Positions 54,274 to 63,917 of a stretch of 64,000 nt of DNA are shown piece after piece. The stretch spans positions 11,354 through 75,353 of the forward strand of contig URHS01000004.1 in NCBI GenBank assembly GCA_900547685.1, read 5' to 3'. Position numbers and translations under genes: made by a program. This DNA comes from an uncultured Blautia sp. GTDB lineage: Bacteria > Bacillota > Clostridia > Lachnospirales > Lachnospiraceae. How positions within the stretch are numbered: the first letter of the stretch is position 1; every line of letters begins with the position of its first letter. The notes under the pieces were generated by a model. The model searched no databases and was not told the origin of the DNA. It saw nothing but the letters and a program-made list of their open reading frames with translations.

Positions 54274-55119
54274 TTAGCCTTTTACCGCACCGGCAGCTAC
54301 ACCTGCCAGTATGTATTTCTGGAAGAATATGTAAATCAATACTGTTGGTATCATAATTACAATAATTCCTGCAGCCAGCGTCTGCCAGGAACCTTCCTGT
54401 GCGTTGGCATAATCCATTAAGAAAGTAGTTAATGTCCGCAATTTGTTCTTAGGCATATATAAATATGGAATATACATATCATTGATAATGGAAATTGATT
54501 TTATAATCACCACTGTCGCAGTTGCCGGAGCTAAAAGCGGGAAAATAATCTTTCTAAACAGCTGGAAATAGCTGCATCCGTCAAGGAGCGCACTCTCATC
54601 TAAAAATACAGGCAAAGTAGAGATAAATTGTCTGTAAATATATAACTGCATCAAATCAGATGCAACATATATAATAATCGGTGCTCCAAGAGTATTATAT
54701 AAATTTAATCCTGTAATAATTTTAAAACGGGCAATTTCTGTTACAAATGTAGGAATTAACATTCCAAGAAAGAACAGTGCCACAATTACCTTTTTCATTC
54801 TGAACTCAAATCGTTCTAAAATGAATGCTGTCATTGTTCCAAACATGACATTGAAAATCAAACTGATTACCAGAATAATTCCTGTATTTTTAAATCCCAA
54901 TAAAAGATATTTATTGGCAAATACTTCTTTAAAGTTATCAAAGGTAATTCTGGAAAACTCAGGAAGCAGCAATGGTGATGTGTTTACCATATCTGCCTTG
55001 GTTTTCAGTGACGCAAAAAGTGTCAGCAAGATAGGCGCAAGCACAATAAATACCATGGTAATACCCACTGCCTGTTTTAAAATTTCAATTCCGATTCTTT
55101 TTGTCTTGCCTTTTCTCAT
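54274..55119 (-). CDS. Carbohydrate ABC permease (second of pair)
   Basis: A 281-aa, six-segment permease of the MalG/LacG type with EAA loop DESALLDGCSYFQLFRKIIF and end ILAGVAAGAVKG. Intact, but its operon partners are damaged (truncated permease, no binding protein), so it probably has lost its role. Confidence 0.88.
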   Translation of the reverse strand: MRKGKTKRIGIEILKQAVGITMVFIVLAPILLTLFASLKTKADMVNTSPLLLPEFSRITFDNFKEVFANKYLLLGFKNTGIILVISLIFNVMFGTMTAFILERFEFRMKKVIVALFFLGMLIPTFVTEIARFKIITGLNLYNTLGAPIIIYVASDLMQLYIYRQFISTLPVFLDESALLDGCSYFQLFRKIIFPLLAPATATVVIIKSISIINDMYIPYLYMPKNKLRTLTTFLMDYANAQEGSWQTLAAGIIVIMIPTVLIYIFFQKYILAGVAAGAVKG

Positions 55120-55920
55120 TTCACCTTTTCCGCCTTTCTTCCGATATGGAGAATTTTATTCTGTATAAGATAAATCACCACAATGAGTACCATGATTGCC
55201 ACAGCCATGGTGGAAGCAAGGCCAAAGTTATTAAAGGTAAATGCCGTCTTTATCGTATGTAACGTAAAGGTTGATGATGCGTATCCCGGACCTCCTGCTG
55301 TCATAACAAACGGAATATCAAATACCTGAAGTGCACCTCGAATGTTATCAAACAACACGAAGTCCACCATCAGCTGAATGGATGGCACCTGAATATAACG
55401 GAAAATATGCCAGGAATTTGCCCCGTCCATTGCCGCAGCTTCCATAATTTCATTTGGCACTGACTGCAGTGCAGCCATGAATAAAACAGTATGATAGCCA
55501 CTGAAACGCCACAAAGATACAAATGCCAGAACAAAGTTTACAATCTTTTCATCAGAAAGCCAGTTCCTGATAAATCCTTCTAAATGAGCAAATTCTAATA
55601 TAGAGTTAAACGCTCCGTTTACAGGAGAAAAGAAATAAGAAAATGCATAGGCAATTGCTACTCCATTGATGATATATGGCAGGAATACAATTGTTTTATA
55701 TGCCTTTGCTGCTCTCATTTTTGATGTCAGCATCACTGCTACCATCAACTCTATAGGAATAAACAATAAATGCGCCGCAAAGTAAACACCGTTATTCCTA
55801 AGAGATGTCCATAAATCCTTATTCTGAAACATGGATATATAGTTGTCAAAACCTATAAAGTCACTGGAGCTTGAATATCCATCCCAGTTTGTAAAGCTCA
55901 TTCGTATTAAGTCTGCGCAA
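55116..55920 (-). pseudogene. 5'-truncated carbohydrate ABC permease
   Basis: About 261 residues from MSFTNWDGYSSSSDFIGFDN on; EAA loop EIMEAAAMDGANSWHIFRYI. The first membrane segment of this family is missing: upstream in frame one reads only ADLIRMSF before leaving homology near 55920. Intact relatives have about 300 residues. The truncated response-regulator gene ends in the same place, so one deletion removed the regulator's 3' end, probably a binding-protein gene, and this gene's 5' end. Confidence 0.78.
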
Positions 55921-56503
55921 TATTTATCATAGGTCTTACAAGATATTCTTCAAATGAACTTTGAAATCGTACTGTATTCTCTTTAAATTCATCAATTTCA
56001 AAAGCTGCCAGAGCATAATTCCCTTGAAAAAATCCCCCTTTTTTTGAAGGAACTGCACGTCCTAATATCATTTCCTTTAAAAGAGCTTCTTCTTCCTTTT
56101 TCCCACTATATAAAGGTTCATCATCTTCTTTGATAACAGGGTTAATCTTTTTTATTAATTCTGTAATTCCTTTTGCACTGATATCTTCTTTCAGTACATA
56201 ATCAAATGCCCCCAGTTTAAAAGCGCTCCGCACCAGACTGAAATCATCATATCCACTTAATGCTACCATCTGCGGCTTTTTATCCATTTGATTAATATGC
56301 TCCATCAGACTGATTCCATCCATAACAGGCATTTTCATGTCTGTAAACACCAATTCTATCTGTTCTCTCTTTAATATTTGAAGCGCTTGCTCTCCATTTT
56401 GTGCATCTCCTGCAATTTCATACCCCAATTCATTCCAATCCACAATTGTGTGTAAAGTTGCTCTGATTAAAGCATCATCATCTACAATTAATAGTTTTTT
56501 CAT
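55907..56503 (-). pseudogene. YesN-type response regulator lacking its AraC domain
   Basis: A 198-aa remnant: receiver domain LLIVDDDALIRATLHTIVDW with phospho-Asp in VFTDMKMPVMDGISL and ALSGYDDFSLVRSAFKLGAF, then the start of the linker. Intact YesN-like regulators have 350-530 residues with a C-terminal AraC HTH, absent here. It stops at the deletion junction. It cannot bind DNA. Confidence 0.82.
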
Positions 56504-56504
56504 T

Positions 56505-58189
56505 TTACTTTTCCACCGCTTTCTTCCTCAATGCAATTTTTATCTTTGTATAAAAACCTTCTCTACTCTCTATAGAAAACGTACTGTCCTTCCCATAATT
56601 TAACTGTAATCTGGTATAAACATTCCTGATACCAATACTATAATTATCTTCCTTTTCTTCCTGACTGAAAATCCGTTCTTTTTGTGATTCTGAAATTCCT
56701 TTTCCATTATCCTCTACTGTTAAGTAAATCCATTCCTGTTCTTCGTATACAGATACTTTAATTACCCCTATGTCCTCTTTCTCTGTAAAGGCATGAACAA
56801 TAGAATTTTCTACTAAAGGCTGCAGAATCAATCTCGGAATCTGATAGTTCAGGCATCTTTCATCCACATCCTTTTCAAATTGAAAACCATCGGAATACCG
56901 AATACTCATAAGGAAAATAAAACTATCCAGCATCTCCAGTTCTTCTTTAATTGTATAGGTACTCTGGTTGCTCCGAAAAGAACAAGATAATATTTTTATC
57001 AAAGCCTCTGCCATTTTCCGAATTCCCTCAAATCTGGAAACCTGTGCCATAAATCGAATAGAGCTTAAAGAGTTTACCAGAAAATGTGGATTTATCTGCG
57101 ACTGTAAAGCTTTCATTTCTGCCTCTTGCTTCTTTAACTGCTGCTGCTCATTCTCTTTAATCAATATCTTCAGCTGCCTTACCATTTGGTTAAAGGAATG
57201 TATCATGACACGAATTTCTGATTGTCCCTTTGGTGCAATATGCACGTCTAAATTTCCTGTCTGTACTACTTTTAAACCTTGGATAATATCATTAACATAA
57301 TACTTGCTGTACGCAAAAAAGCTCCTGTTATTTTCCTTTCCCGAACCACGTTCACAACACGCCACTTTGTGCCCGTTACTGACCTGGCTACTGCTACATA
57401 AGATTTTCCTGTCTCATCTTCTTTGAACTTATATTGTCCTTCATCAATTTTCCTGTCTTTAATAAGAGCTGCTTTTCCTGCCGGATCATATAAAACCTGA
57501 TTTTTCTCATTTAACAATATAGTATTTCCAATTGCGTCATCTTTCATATCTGATTTTATAATTTTTTCTAAATCAGACACAACGATTAGCATAGCGGTCT
57601 CAATGCGCCCGGAATGATCTACTCGGATATCAGGAGCAATAACCACTGCAATATAGAAAGGATTTTGTCCATATTTTGATAGCGTAATCTTTTTATTAAA
57701 ACTTCCTACAGCTACCTTGTTCTTGTTTTCCAATGCCTGAGCATACCAATCCTCTCCCTTAATTTCAGCCATGGAAATGGAAAAATCCTCTTTTAAGTTG
57801 GTATAATTTCCACTCTTCATAAAAAAAGTTGCTGCAGCAATATCTTCTATAGGACACATAGCAAAATTAAAGTATCTGTCTAACTCCTGTGACAATACCC
57901 TCTTTTTCTCTATATCATAAGTATCCGTTTTTGCTGCCACCTTCGTAATTGTGCCATCATTTACATATAAAAAATGAGATAACCTCAATGAGGCATCTTG
58001 AATTTCATTTTCCAAATTCATGCACATATTTTTCTGCACACGCTCAATATTTCGTATAGCAGAATCTTCCATCATTTGACGAATAATAAAAATCGCAGCA
58101 ATGAATACAATAAGAATCGGAATTACAATTAAAACTATAAAACTGCGATAATAAATACCTTTCAACTTATATTGCTTTATCTTCTTCAA
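56505..58189 (-). pseudogene. YesM-type sensor kinase, split by deletion/frameshift
   Basis: Upstream part (TTG 58189, GGGGG site): first membrane segment FIVLIVIPILIVFIAAIFII and an external Cache-like domain to about VRERKITGAFLR. Downstream part in another frame: HAMP-like VNDIIQGLKVVQTGNLDVHI, the H-box QINPHFLVNSLSSIRFM and ATPase VEDNGKGIS with IGIRNVYTRL. The second membrane segment is missing at the join (about 57300), so a deletion removed it and shifted frame. Inactive. Confidence 0.82.
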
Positions 58190-58223
58190 GATATTCCCCC
58201 CATAGTAAATAAAATTTAAAAAT

Positions 58224-58260
58224 CCTCCCAGGTCAGCGAACCAAACCACTCACCGGGAGG
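58224..58260 (-). terminator. Terminator of the heptad-repeat gene
   Basis: CCTCCC and GGGAGG arms with further pairing inside; the minus-strand RNA continues AUUUUUAAAUUUU. Confidence 0.75.
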
Positions 58261-58275
58261 TGTATCTGTAACGCA

Positions 58276-58752
58276 CTATGAAATGCGTTTTTTCATTTCT
58301 GCCACTTCATGCTTCAGCTTTTCCATGTCAGAAATTAAATAATTTACTTTAATCTGATATGCTAATTGACTATCTGTCACTTTGTTATTTTCATCTAGCT
58401 TCTGAACCAGATTGCAATAATTTTCCGCCAGTAAAGATATATTTTTATCTGTTACATTTTCAATATGAAGCCTTATATCCTTTGTTTCTTCTTTTAATCC
58501 TAGGATATCCTCTTTCATGTCGGTCATGTCCTTTTTCATGCCGGTCATGTCCTTTTTCATGTCGGTCATGTCCTCTTTCATGTCGGTCATGTCCCTTTTC
58601 ATGTCAGTCATGTCCTTTTTCATGTCGGTCATGTCCTTTTTCATGCCGGTCATGTCCCTTTTCATGTCAGTCATTTCTTTTTTCATATCAGTTATATCTT
58701 TTGTAATGGTTTGCAATGTTCCAAGCATTGCGTCAATCTTCGTATCGTTCAT
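58276..58752 (-). CDS. Heptad-repeat coiled-coil protein, unknown role
   Basis: A 158-aa protein made mostly of a long coiled coil. Residues 20-82 are nine heptads of the pattern (M/I)T(D/G)MK(K/R/E)(D/E), nearly identical in DNA. Residues about 83-158 are further helix without exact repeats. No signal peptide. Start ATG 58752 has AGGAGG upstream. It has its own terminator and may act as a spacer or scaffold. Repeat count is likely to vary between strains. Confidence 0.75.
   Translation of the reverse strand: MNDTKIDAMLGTLQTITKDITDMKKEMTDMKRDMTGMKKDMTDMKKDMTDMKRDMTDMKEDMTDMKKDMTGMKKDMTDMKEDILGLKEETKDIRLHIENVTDKNISLLAENYCNLVQKLDENNKVTDSQLAYQIKVNYLISDMEKLKHEVAEMKKRIS
58507..58695 (-). repeat. 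Nine tandem 21-bp coding repeats
   Basis: Nine units of 21 bp, each encoding one heptad, differing by few bases. Not a CRISPR: no unique spacers. Confidence 0.9.
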
Positions 58753-58980
58753 ACTGTACCTCCTAATAACTATAATAATATAGATAATGGAATAAGCTTA
58801 AATGATGCGGTATACGATATTGAATAGCTTACCATTGCAGATATTTTAGCATGGAGAGATTTGAAAATCCATTGACATTGTTCCCAAAAAAGCATAGACT
58901 GTATTCTATGGATTTTTGTGTATTTTTCCGAGTAGATTTCATTTTCAAAAACGAGTATACTAAAAGCAAGAAATAAAACC

Positions 58981-59013
58981 AAAAAAAAGACAGCGACTTT
59001 TCAGTCCTGTCTT
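58981..59013 (-). terminator. Terminator of the 49-aa gene
   Basis: In the minus-strand RNA AAGACAG-GACT and AGTC-G-CTGTCTT pair around GAAA; U8 follows. Confidence 0.85.
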
Positions 59014-59029
59014 CTTCTATTCTCATCTC

Positions 59030-59179
59030 TTATTTATCATAGTTAAAAATGCTGTGATAATATTTATCTTCCTTATCATTCAAGCCAAATGGTACAATTT
59101 TTGACATTCCCATCATATAATCATGAAATTTTTCCTTAAAACTTTTTTTGTTATTTACTACGTTTGCTTTTGCTTCCAT
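59030..59179 (-). CDS. Small 49-aa protein, unknown
   Basis: ATG 59179 follows AAAGAGGC; the product runs MEAKANVVNNKKSFKEKFHD, YMMGMSKIVPFGLNDKEDKY and YHSIFNYDK, then TAA at 59030 and a strong terminator. It is basic, without a signal or membrane segment. Ribosome site, terminator and sensible codon use together support a real gene. Family unknown to me. Confidence 0.65.
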   Translation of the reverse strand: MEAKANVVNNKKSFKEKFHDYMMGMSKIVPFGLNDKEDKYYHSIFNYDK

Positions 59180-59487
59180 AGTGATTGCCTCTTTTCCTTT
59201 TCAATTAAAATATATTTATTTTTTACAATGCCTATGATAGCACCTTCTGTTTCATTCATCAATATGCCTAATAACACTTCTCCCTTTTGACTTTTCGCAC
59301 TTCAACGTAGTAATATGCTCAAAATTATTTTTTCCGATTCAACACTTTTTTTCCCTTGTTTTTTATGCATTTTACTTATTTTTTCTCTTTTGTCTTATCA
59401 TACTAAAGAGCATTTTGGAATCTTAGTTCTATTCCTATATTTATTTTCATATCTTATACTTACTACAAAAAGGCAGGTACTTATTCT
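59180..59487. other. Intergenic region between divergent genes
   Basis: AT-rich. A hydrophobic frame (59315-59530) overlaps the VanY gene but has no ribosome site. No clear RNA or palindrome seen; promoters for the 49-aa and VanY genes should lie here. Confidence 0.4.
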
Positions 59488-60054
59488 ATGTTTTCCTACA
59501 CACAACTTATTAATCCTTCTGTCCCATTAGCATTTGATTATATACCGGACCGTCTTGTAACTGCACATATTCCCTTTGCGCCTTCTGTCAATGAGGAGCG
59601 TAAAATGCTGCATATAGACGCTGCCAAAGCAGCAAAATCCTTGTTTGAGCAGGCTTCTTTCGATCATCTTTCTCTTGTAGGTGTTTCCGGATATCGTTCC
59701 TATTTAAGCCAAAAACAACTGTACGAAAATGCAATAAAAAGAAATAGTACGGCTGTGGCAGCTCCGGGAACCAGCGAACACCAAAGCGGTCTTGCACTTG
59801 ATGTCTCCTGTTCTTCTTTGAATTTTGAATTAGAAGAAAGTTTTTGTGATACAAAAGAAGGAAAATGGTTAAAAACACACGCTCCTATTCATGGCTTTAT
59901 TCTACGATATCCCAAACGCAAAGAACACATTACCGGATATCCATTTGAACCATGGCATATCCGCTTTGTCGGAAAAACTCTCTCCCTCTACCTTTCTCTT
60001 ACCGGTCTTACTTTAGAGGAATACCACGGAATGAAGTCAACACAAACCTTTTAA
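59488..60054 (+). CDS. VanY-type D-Ala-D-Ala carboxypeptidase
   Basis: A 188-aa M15B peptidase: VSGYRSYLSQKQLYENAI, PGTSEHQSGLALDVS (zinc His and Asp), HGFILRYPKRKEHITGY and EPWHIRFVG (Glu base and zinc His). It would trim the last D-Ala of muropeptides. It lacks a signal peptide, so it acts in the cytoplasm or is exported differently; the ribosome site is weak, so a different start is possible. Confidence 0.87.
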   Translation: MFSYTQLINPSVPLAFDYIPDRLVTAHIPFAPSVNEERKMLHIDAAKAAKSLFEQASFDHLSLVGVSGYRSYLSQKQLYENAIKRNSTAVAAPGTSEHQSGLALDVSCSSLNFELEESFCDTKEGKWLKTHAPIHGFILRYPKRKEHITGYPFEPWHIRFVGKTLSLYLSLTGLTLEEYHGMKSTQTF

Positions 60055-60068
60055 TTTTTTTACAAAGG

Positions 60069-60119
60069 TGGTATAATAATTGCACGAAATGCAATCGAAA
60101 CTGATTGCACTAAATGCAA
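60069..60119 (+). promoter_or_regulatory. pncB promoter with two palindromic operators
   Basis: Extended -10 TGGTATAAT (60069-60077) followed by ATTGCACGAAATGCAAT (60079-60095) and ATTGCACTAAATGCAAA (60104-60120), 25 bp apart. Same -10 and palindrome as upstream of DUF1002; shared consensus ATTGCACNARRTGCAAT. Position over the start site suggests repression. The two sites lie on one helix face within about two and a half turns. NiaR-type repressors are known to control niacin genes in Firmicutes, but I cannot confirm that this is their motif. Confidence 0.7.
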
Positions 60120-60133
60120 AGGAGCACTATGAT

Positions 60134-61597
60134 ATGAGAGCTTTAAATCTGACATTATTGACTGATTTATATGAACTGACTATGATGCAGGGATATTTTA
60201 AAAACCCTACAGACCAAATTGTTGTTTTCGATGCCTTTTACAGGAAAAATCCCTGTGGTGGCGGTTATGCTATTGCAGCAGGACTGGAACAGATTATTGA
60301 ATATGTACGTGATCTCCATTTTTCTCCGGATGACATTGATTATTTAAAAAGTCTAAAAATTTTTGACACAGACTTTCTGGAATATTTAAGAGGCTTCCAT
60401 TTCACAGGTGATATTTATGCTGTTCCTGAAGGAACTGTAGTTTTCCCAAGAGAACCTCTCTTAAAAGTAATTGCACCTGTTATGGAAGCTCAGTTAATTG
60501 AAACTGCTGTTTTAAATCTGCTGAACCACCAAAGTCTCATTGCCACAAAGGCTTCTCGTGTTGTTTACGCTGCAAAAGGCGATGGAATTATGGAATTTGG
60601 GCTTCGCCGTGCTCAGGGACCTGACGCAGGACTTTATGGTGCAAGAGCAGCTGTCATTGGTGGATGTGTGGGAACTTCCAATGTCCTTACAGGTCAAATG
60701 TTCCAGGTTCCCGTAAAAGGAACTCATGCTCACAGCTGGATTATGAGTTTTCCTGATGAATATACAGCTTTTAAAACTTACGCCCAACTTTATCCCAACG
60801 CCTGTATTCTCTTAGTCGATACCTATGATGTTTTAAATTCCGGCGTTCCTAATGCCATCCGTGTCTTTAAGGAAATGCGAGAATCCGGTATTGATTTGAA
60901 AGGTTATGGAATTCGTATTGACAGCGGAGATTTGGCATATCTGTCCAAAAAAGCCTATAAAATGTTAGCTGATGCCGGTTTTGAAGATGCAATCATTTCC
61001 GCTTCCAGTGATCTTGATGAATATTTAATTGAAAGTTTAAAAGCCCAAGGTGCAAAAATTAATTCCTGGGGAGTCGGAACAAACCTGATTACCTGCAATG
61101 ATAACCCGGCTTTTGGTGGTGTTTACAAATTAGCTGCTATTAAAAATAAAGACGATGCCGATTTTATACCTAAGATTAAACTTTCTGAAAACATCGAAAA
61201 AATCACAAATCCCGGAAATAAAACAATTCAGCGAATTTACGATAAACACACCGGTAAAATACGTGCCGATTTAATCTGTATGGAACACGAAGTATTTAAT
61301 CCTGAGGAAGATATGATTATCTTTGATCCTATTGCCACATGGAAAAAGACAAAAATTTCGGGAGGTTCTTATATCTTAAGAGAACTCCTTGTACCTGTTT
61401 TCTTAAAAGGAGAATGTGTTTATACCTCTCCTTCTGTAATGGAAATTCAGGAAATCTGCCGTAAAGAATTAAACACTTTATGGGATGAAACAAGACGTTT
61501 TGCCAACCCACAGGAAGTTTATGTAGATTTGTCTGATGAACTTTATCAGATAAAATCAGACCTGTTAAAAAAAGTCGGACAGGCTTCTATTGAATAA
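60134..61597 (+). CDS. pncB: Nicotinate phosphoribosyltransferase
   Basis: A 487-aa enzyme making nicotinate mononucleotide from nicotinate and PRPP, the salvage entry to NAD. It starts MRALNLTLLTDLYELTMMQG with AAGGAG 9 nt upstream; the longer frame from 60080 would run through the operators. It has EFGLRRAQGPDAGLYGARAA, GTHAHSWIMSF, LLVDTYDVLNSGVPNAIRV, IRIDSGDLAYLS and SWGVGTNLITCNDNPAFGGV. Monocistronic, ended by a strong terminator. Confidence 0.96.
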   Translation: MRALNLTLLTDLYELTMMQGYFKNPTDQIVVFDAFYRKNPCGGGYAIAAGLEQIIEYVRDLHFSPDDIDYLKSLKIFDTDFLEYLRGFHFTGDIYAVPEGTVVFPREPLLKVIAPVMEAQLIETAVLNLLNHQSLIATKASRVVYAAKGDGIMEFGLRRAQGPDAGLYGARAAVIGGCVGTSNVLTGQMFQVPVKGTHAHSWIMSFPDEYTAFKTYAQLYPNACILLVDTYDVLNSGVPNAIRVFKEMRESGIDLKGYGIRIDSGDLAYLSKKAYKMLADAGFEDAIISASSDLDEYLIESLKAQGAKINSWGVGTNLITCNDNPAFGGVYKLAAIKNKDDADFIPKIKLSENIEKITNPGNKTIQRIYDKHTGKIRADLICMEHEVFNPEEDMIIFDPIATWKKTKISGGSYILRELLVPVFLKGECVYTSPSVMEIQEICRKELNTLWDETRRFANPQEVYVDLSDELYQIKSDLLKKVGQASIE

Positions 61598-61607
61598 AAA
61601 AAGAAAA

Positions 61608-61660
61608 TCAGCCATAAGCAGTCATTCACATTCCTATACTGTCTTATGGCTGAAATTTTT
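61608..61660. terminator. Bidirectional terminator between pncB and spoVT
   Basis: TCAGCCATAAG (61608-61618) and CTTATGGCTGA (61643-61653) arms with A and T tails. Confidence 0.85.
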
Positions 61661-61666
61661 ATATTA

Positions 61667-62212
61667 CTATTGCTCCATTTGTCTCCCCAAAAATCCGGCT
61701 GCCGTCTGTGCCAGCTTGGGTTCTGTATCTGTGAACTTACGTCCACCCTCTTTTTCCAAAATAATCACTGCGCCAACAGCATCTCCTGCACAGGTGATTG
61801 TCCATACTGCCTGAGAGGCATATTCCATCTTATCTCCTTCAATAATTCTGATAAATTCTTTTTTTTCTGTAACACAGATGTTTTTTCTATTTGAAATCAA
61901 TTCTTCCAATTCCCTGTTAATAATTTTCTGCTCATATTCTCGCCATCCGTTTCCCGCTGCAGCAATAATCTGATCTCTGTCTGCAATACAGGCAATACAG
62001 CCTGCTGCCTGTGCCAATGCTTCTGTATACTCCTTTGCAAAAGTATTTAATTCGCCGATAGGAGAATATTTTTTTAAAATAATCTGCCCTTCTCTATCTG
62101 TAAAGATTTCCATTGGATCACTTTCTCTTATCCTTAAAGTTCTTCTAATTTCCTTTGGAATTACTACTCTGCCTAAATCATCAATCCTTCTTACAATTCC
62201 TGTTGCTTTCAT
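61667..62212 (-). CDS. spoVT: Stage V sporulation regulator SpoVT
   Basis: A 181-aa regulator: N-terminal AbrB swapped-hairpin DNA-binding domain (MKATGIVRRIDDLGRVVIPK, EIRRTLRIRESDPMEI) and a C-terminal GAF-like domain. In Bacillus it tunes late forespore genes. Length and order match SpoVT, indicating a spore-former. AGGAGG-type site upstream of the ATG. Confidence 0.93.
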   Translation of the reverse strand: MKATGIVRRIDDLGRVVIPKEIRRTLRIRESDPMEIFTDREGQIILKKYSPIGELNTFAKEYTEALAQAAGCIACIADRDQIIAAAGNGWREYEQKIINRELEELISNRKNICVTEKKEFIRIIEGDKMEYASQAVWTITCAGDAVGAVIILEKEGGRKFTDTEPKLAQTAAGFLGRQMEQ

Positions 62213-62372
62213 TAAAAAATTCCTCCATCTGTTAAAATTTCCATTTCTGGAAATAGTATCTGTATATGAAGAAAATATTATGCACAGATACTTTACAATA
62301 TTTCCATTCTATCCTAAAATACCTCATAGAATACAGTAATTTAACTCTATTAACAGAAAGGATATTTTCTCT

Positions 62373-63167
62373 ATGACATCAAAACTTTTATTTTTTGATA
62401 TAGACGGCACATTGATAACAGAAGGTCCCGGCATCATGCCTGAAAGTACAAAGCTTGCACTGAAAAAAGCCCGTGAAAACGGACATCTTCTTTTTATCAA
62501 TACGGGAAGAACCAAAGCCAGTCTTCCTAAAAAAATAACTGATTTGAACTTTGACGGTTATGTGTGCGGCTGTGGAATAAATATTTTCCTTCATGACAAA
62601 GAATTATTTTCTCGTAAACTCACAAATGAGTTCTGCAAAAATCTCGTTTACAAATTGCGGGAACAGAAAATTTCTGTTCTTTACGAAGCCTCCCATGCAA
62701 TCTACTTTGACCATACTTTACCTAATGCAGAACAGTGGATTGATGCGGCTGAACAACTTTTTCACATCAAAGGCGAAAATATTGAAGATATCTTGCAAAG
62801 TGAAGTTCTTACTTACGATAAGCTTCTTGCAATACTTCCACCCACACCGGAAAATGAAGAATTAAAGTCTTACTTGTCTCAACACTTCCAATGCATTGAC
62901 CGTTCTAATTATATGTATGAAATCATTCAAAAAGGTTTCTCAAAAGCAAGCGGAATTGATTTTCTCTGTGAATATTTGGACAAGTCCAAAGAAGATTGTT
63001 ACGTTTTCGGTGACAGTGAAAACGACAGATCTATGCTGGAAGCTGTTCCAAACAGCATCGCTATGGGAAATGCTCCACAACCTATTAAAGAAATTTGCTC
63101 TTACGTTACTTCTTCTGTCGAAGAAAATGGTATTTACAAAGCCATGGAACATTTTGGACTTATTTAA
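62373..63167 (+). CDS. Cof-type HAD phosphatase
   Basis: A 264-aa HAD-superfamily IIB hydrolase: motif I LLFFDIDGTLI (two Asp), motif II INTGRT, Lys in the third motif (KGFSKASGIDFL) and motif IV VFGDSENDRSMLEAV. Likely a sugar or nucleotide phosphate phosphatase in the cytoplasm. AAAGG precedes the ATG. Single-gene unit. Confidence 0.9.
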   Translation: MTSKLLFFDIDGTLITEGPGIMPESTKLALKKARENGHLLFINTGRTKASLPKKITDLNFDGYVCGCGINIFLHDKELFSRKLTNEFCKNLVYKLREQKISVLYEASHAIYFDHTLPNAEQWIDAAEQLFHIKGENIEDILQSEVLTYDKLLAILPPTPENEELKSYLSQHFQCIDRSNYMYEIIQKGFSKASGIDFLCEYLDKSKEDCYVFGDSENDRSMLEAVPNSIAMGNAPQPIKEICSYVTSSVEENGIYKAMEHFGLI

Positions 63168-63177
63168 AAAATAATAA

Positions 63178-63225
63178 AAAGCAGATAAGACTTCATCCAC
63201 AAAAGGATTTCGTTTTATCTGCTTT
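63178..63225. terminator. Bidirectional terminator
   Basis: AAAGCAGATAA and TTATCTGCTTT arms (63178-63188, 63215-63225) between convergent genes. Confidence 0.85.
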
Positions 63226-63254
63226 ATCCACATTTTCTTATCTTTCTGCACATC

Positions 63255-63917
63255 TTATGCCGGCATAGGCATTACAAAGAAATACATAACAATAAAATGA
63301 CAAATACTTCCTCCCATTACGAAAAGATGAAAAATTTCATGTGAACCAAAATTTTTATGATGAGAATTAAAAATAGGAAGTTTCAACGCATAAATGATTC
63401 CTCCGACTGTATAAATAATTCCTCCGGCCAAAAGCCAGCCAAACCCCGCTGGCGAAAGGGAATGTAAAATAGGTACAAAAGCAAACACACACAGCCAACC
63501 CATTCCAATATATATGACAGAAGAAAACCACTTGGGACATGTAATCCAACAAGCTTTTACAATAATTCCAATAATTGCAGTAATCCATACAGCCGCACAC
63601 AACAGTAATCCTGTTTTTCCTTTGAGAACAATTAAACAGACCGGTGTATAGCTGCCTGCGATTAAAATAAAAATCATAATATGATCCAGCTTACGAAGTC
63701 TTCTGTTTACCTTTTCTGTTGAGTCTACGGTATGGTAAATGGTACTTGCTGCATACAATAAAATCATACTCAATATAAAAATACTCATAGCAATTATGTG
63801 TATATAATCCGGTTCTCTTGCGGCTTTCCAAAGCAATGGCAATCCAGCCAAAATTGCCATTATACATCCAATAAAATGAGTTATTGCGCTTCCGGGATCT
63901 TTGATTTTTTGTTTCAT
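63255..63917 (-). CDS. Hemolysin III / YqfA family membrane protein
   Basis: A 220-aa, seven-segment membrane protein of the PAQR-like HlyIII family: DPGSAITHFIGCIMAILAG, STIYHTVDSTEKVNRRLRKL, LDHIMIFILIAGSYTPVCL and GSHEIFHLFVMGGSICHF, with the conserved His/Asp metal residues. ATG 63917 has AAGGAG at 8 nt, so the frame from 63977 is too long. Role in the cell unclear. Confidence 0.92.
   Translation of the reverse strand: MKQKIKDPGSAITHFIGCIMAILAGLPLLWKAAREPDYIHIIAMSIFILSMILLYAASTIYHTVDSTEKVNRRLRKLDHIMIFILIAGSYTPVCLIVLKGKTGLLLCAAVWITAIIGIIVKACWITCPKWFSSVIYIGMGWLCVFAFVPILHSLSPAGFGWLLAGGIIYTVGGIIYALKLPIFNSHHKNFGSHEIFHLFVMGGSICHFIVMYFFVMPMPA

Noticed and set aside
58507..58695. CRISPR-like array
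   Set aside because: Units abut without unique spacers and encode heptads in frame.
58359..58783. Plus-strand Cys/Ser- and Met/Phe-rich repeat frames
   Set aside because: Shadows of the 21-bp coding repeats.
59315..59530. Hydrophobic frame before the VanY-type gene as its signal segment
   Set aside because: Different frame, no ribosome site, and the VanY-type domain is complete without it.
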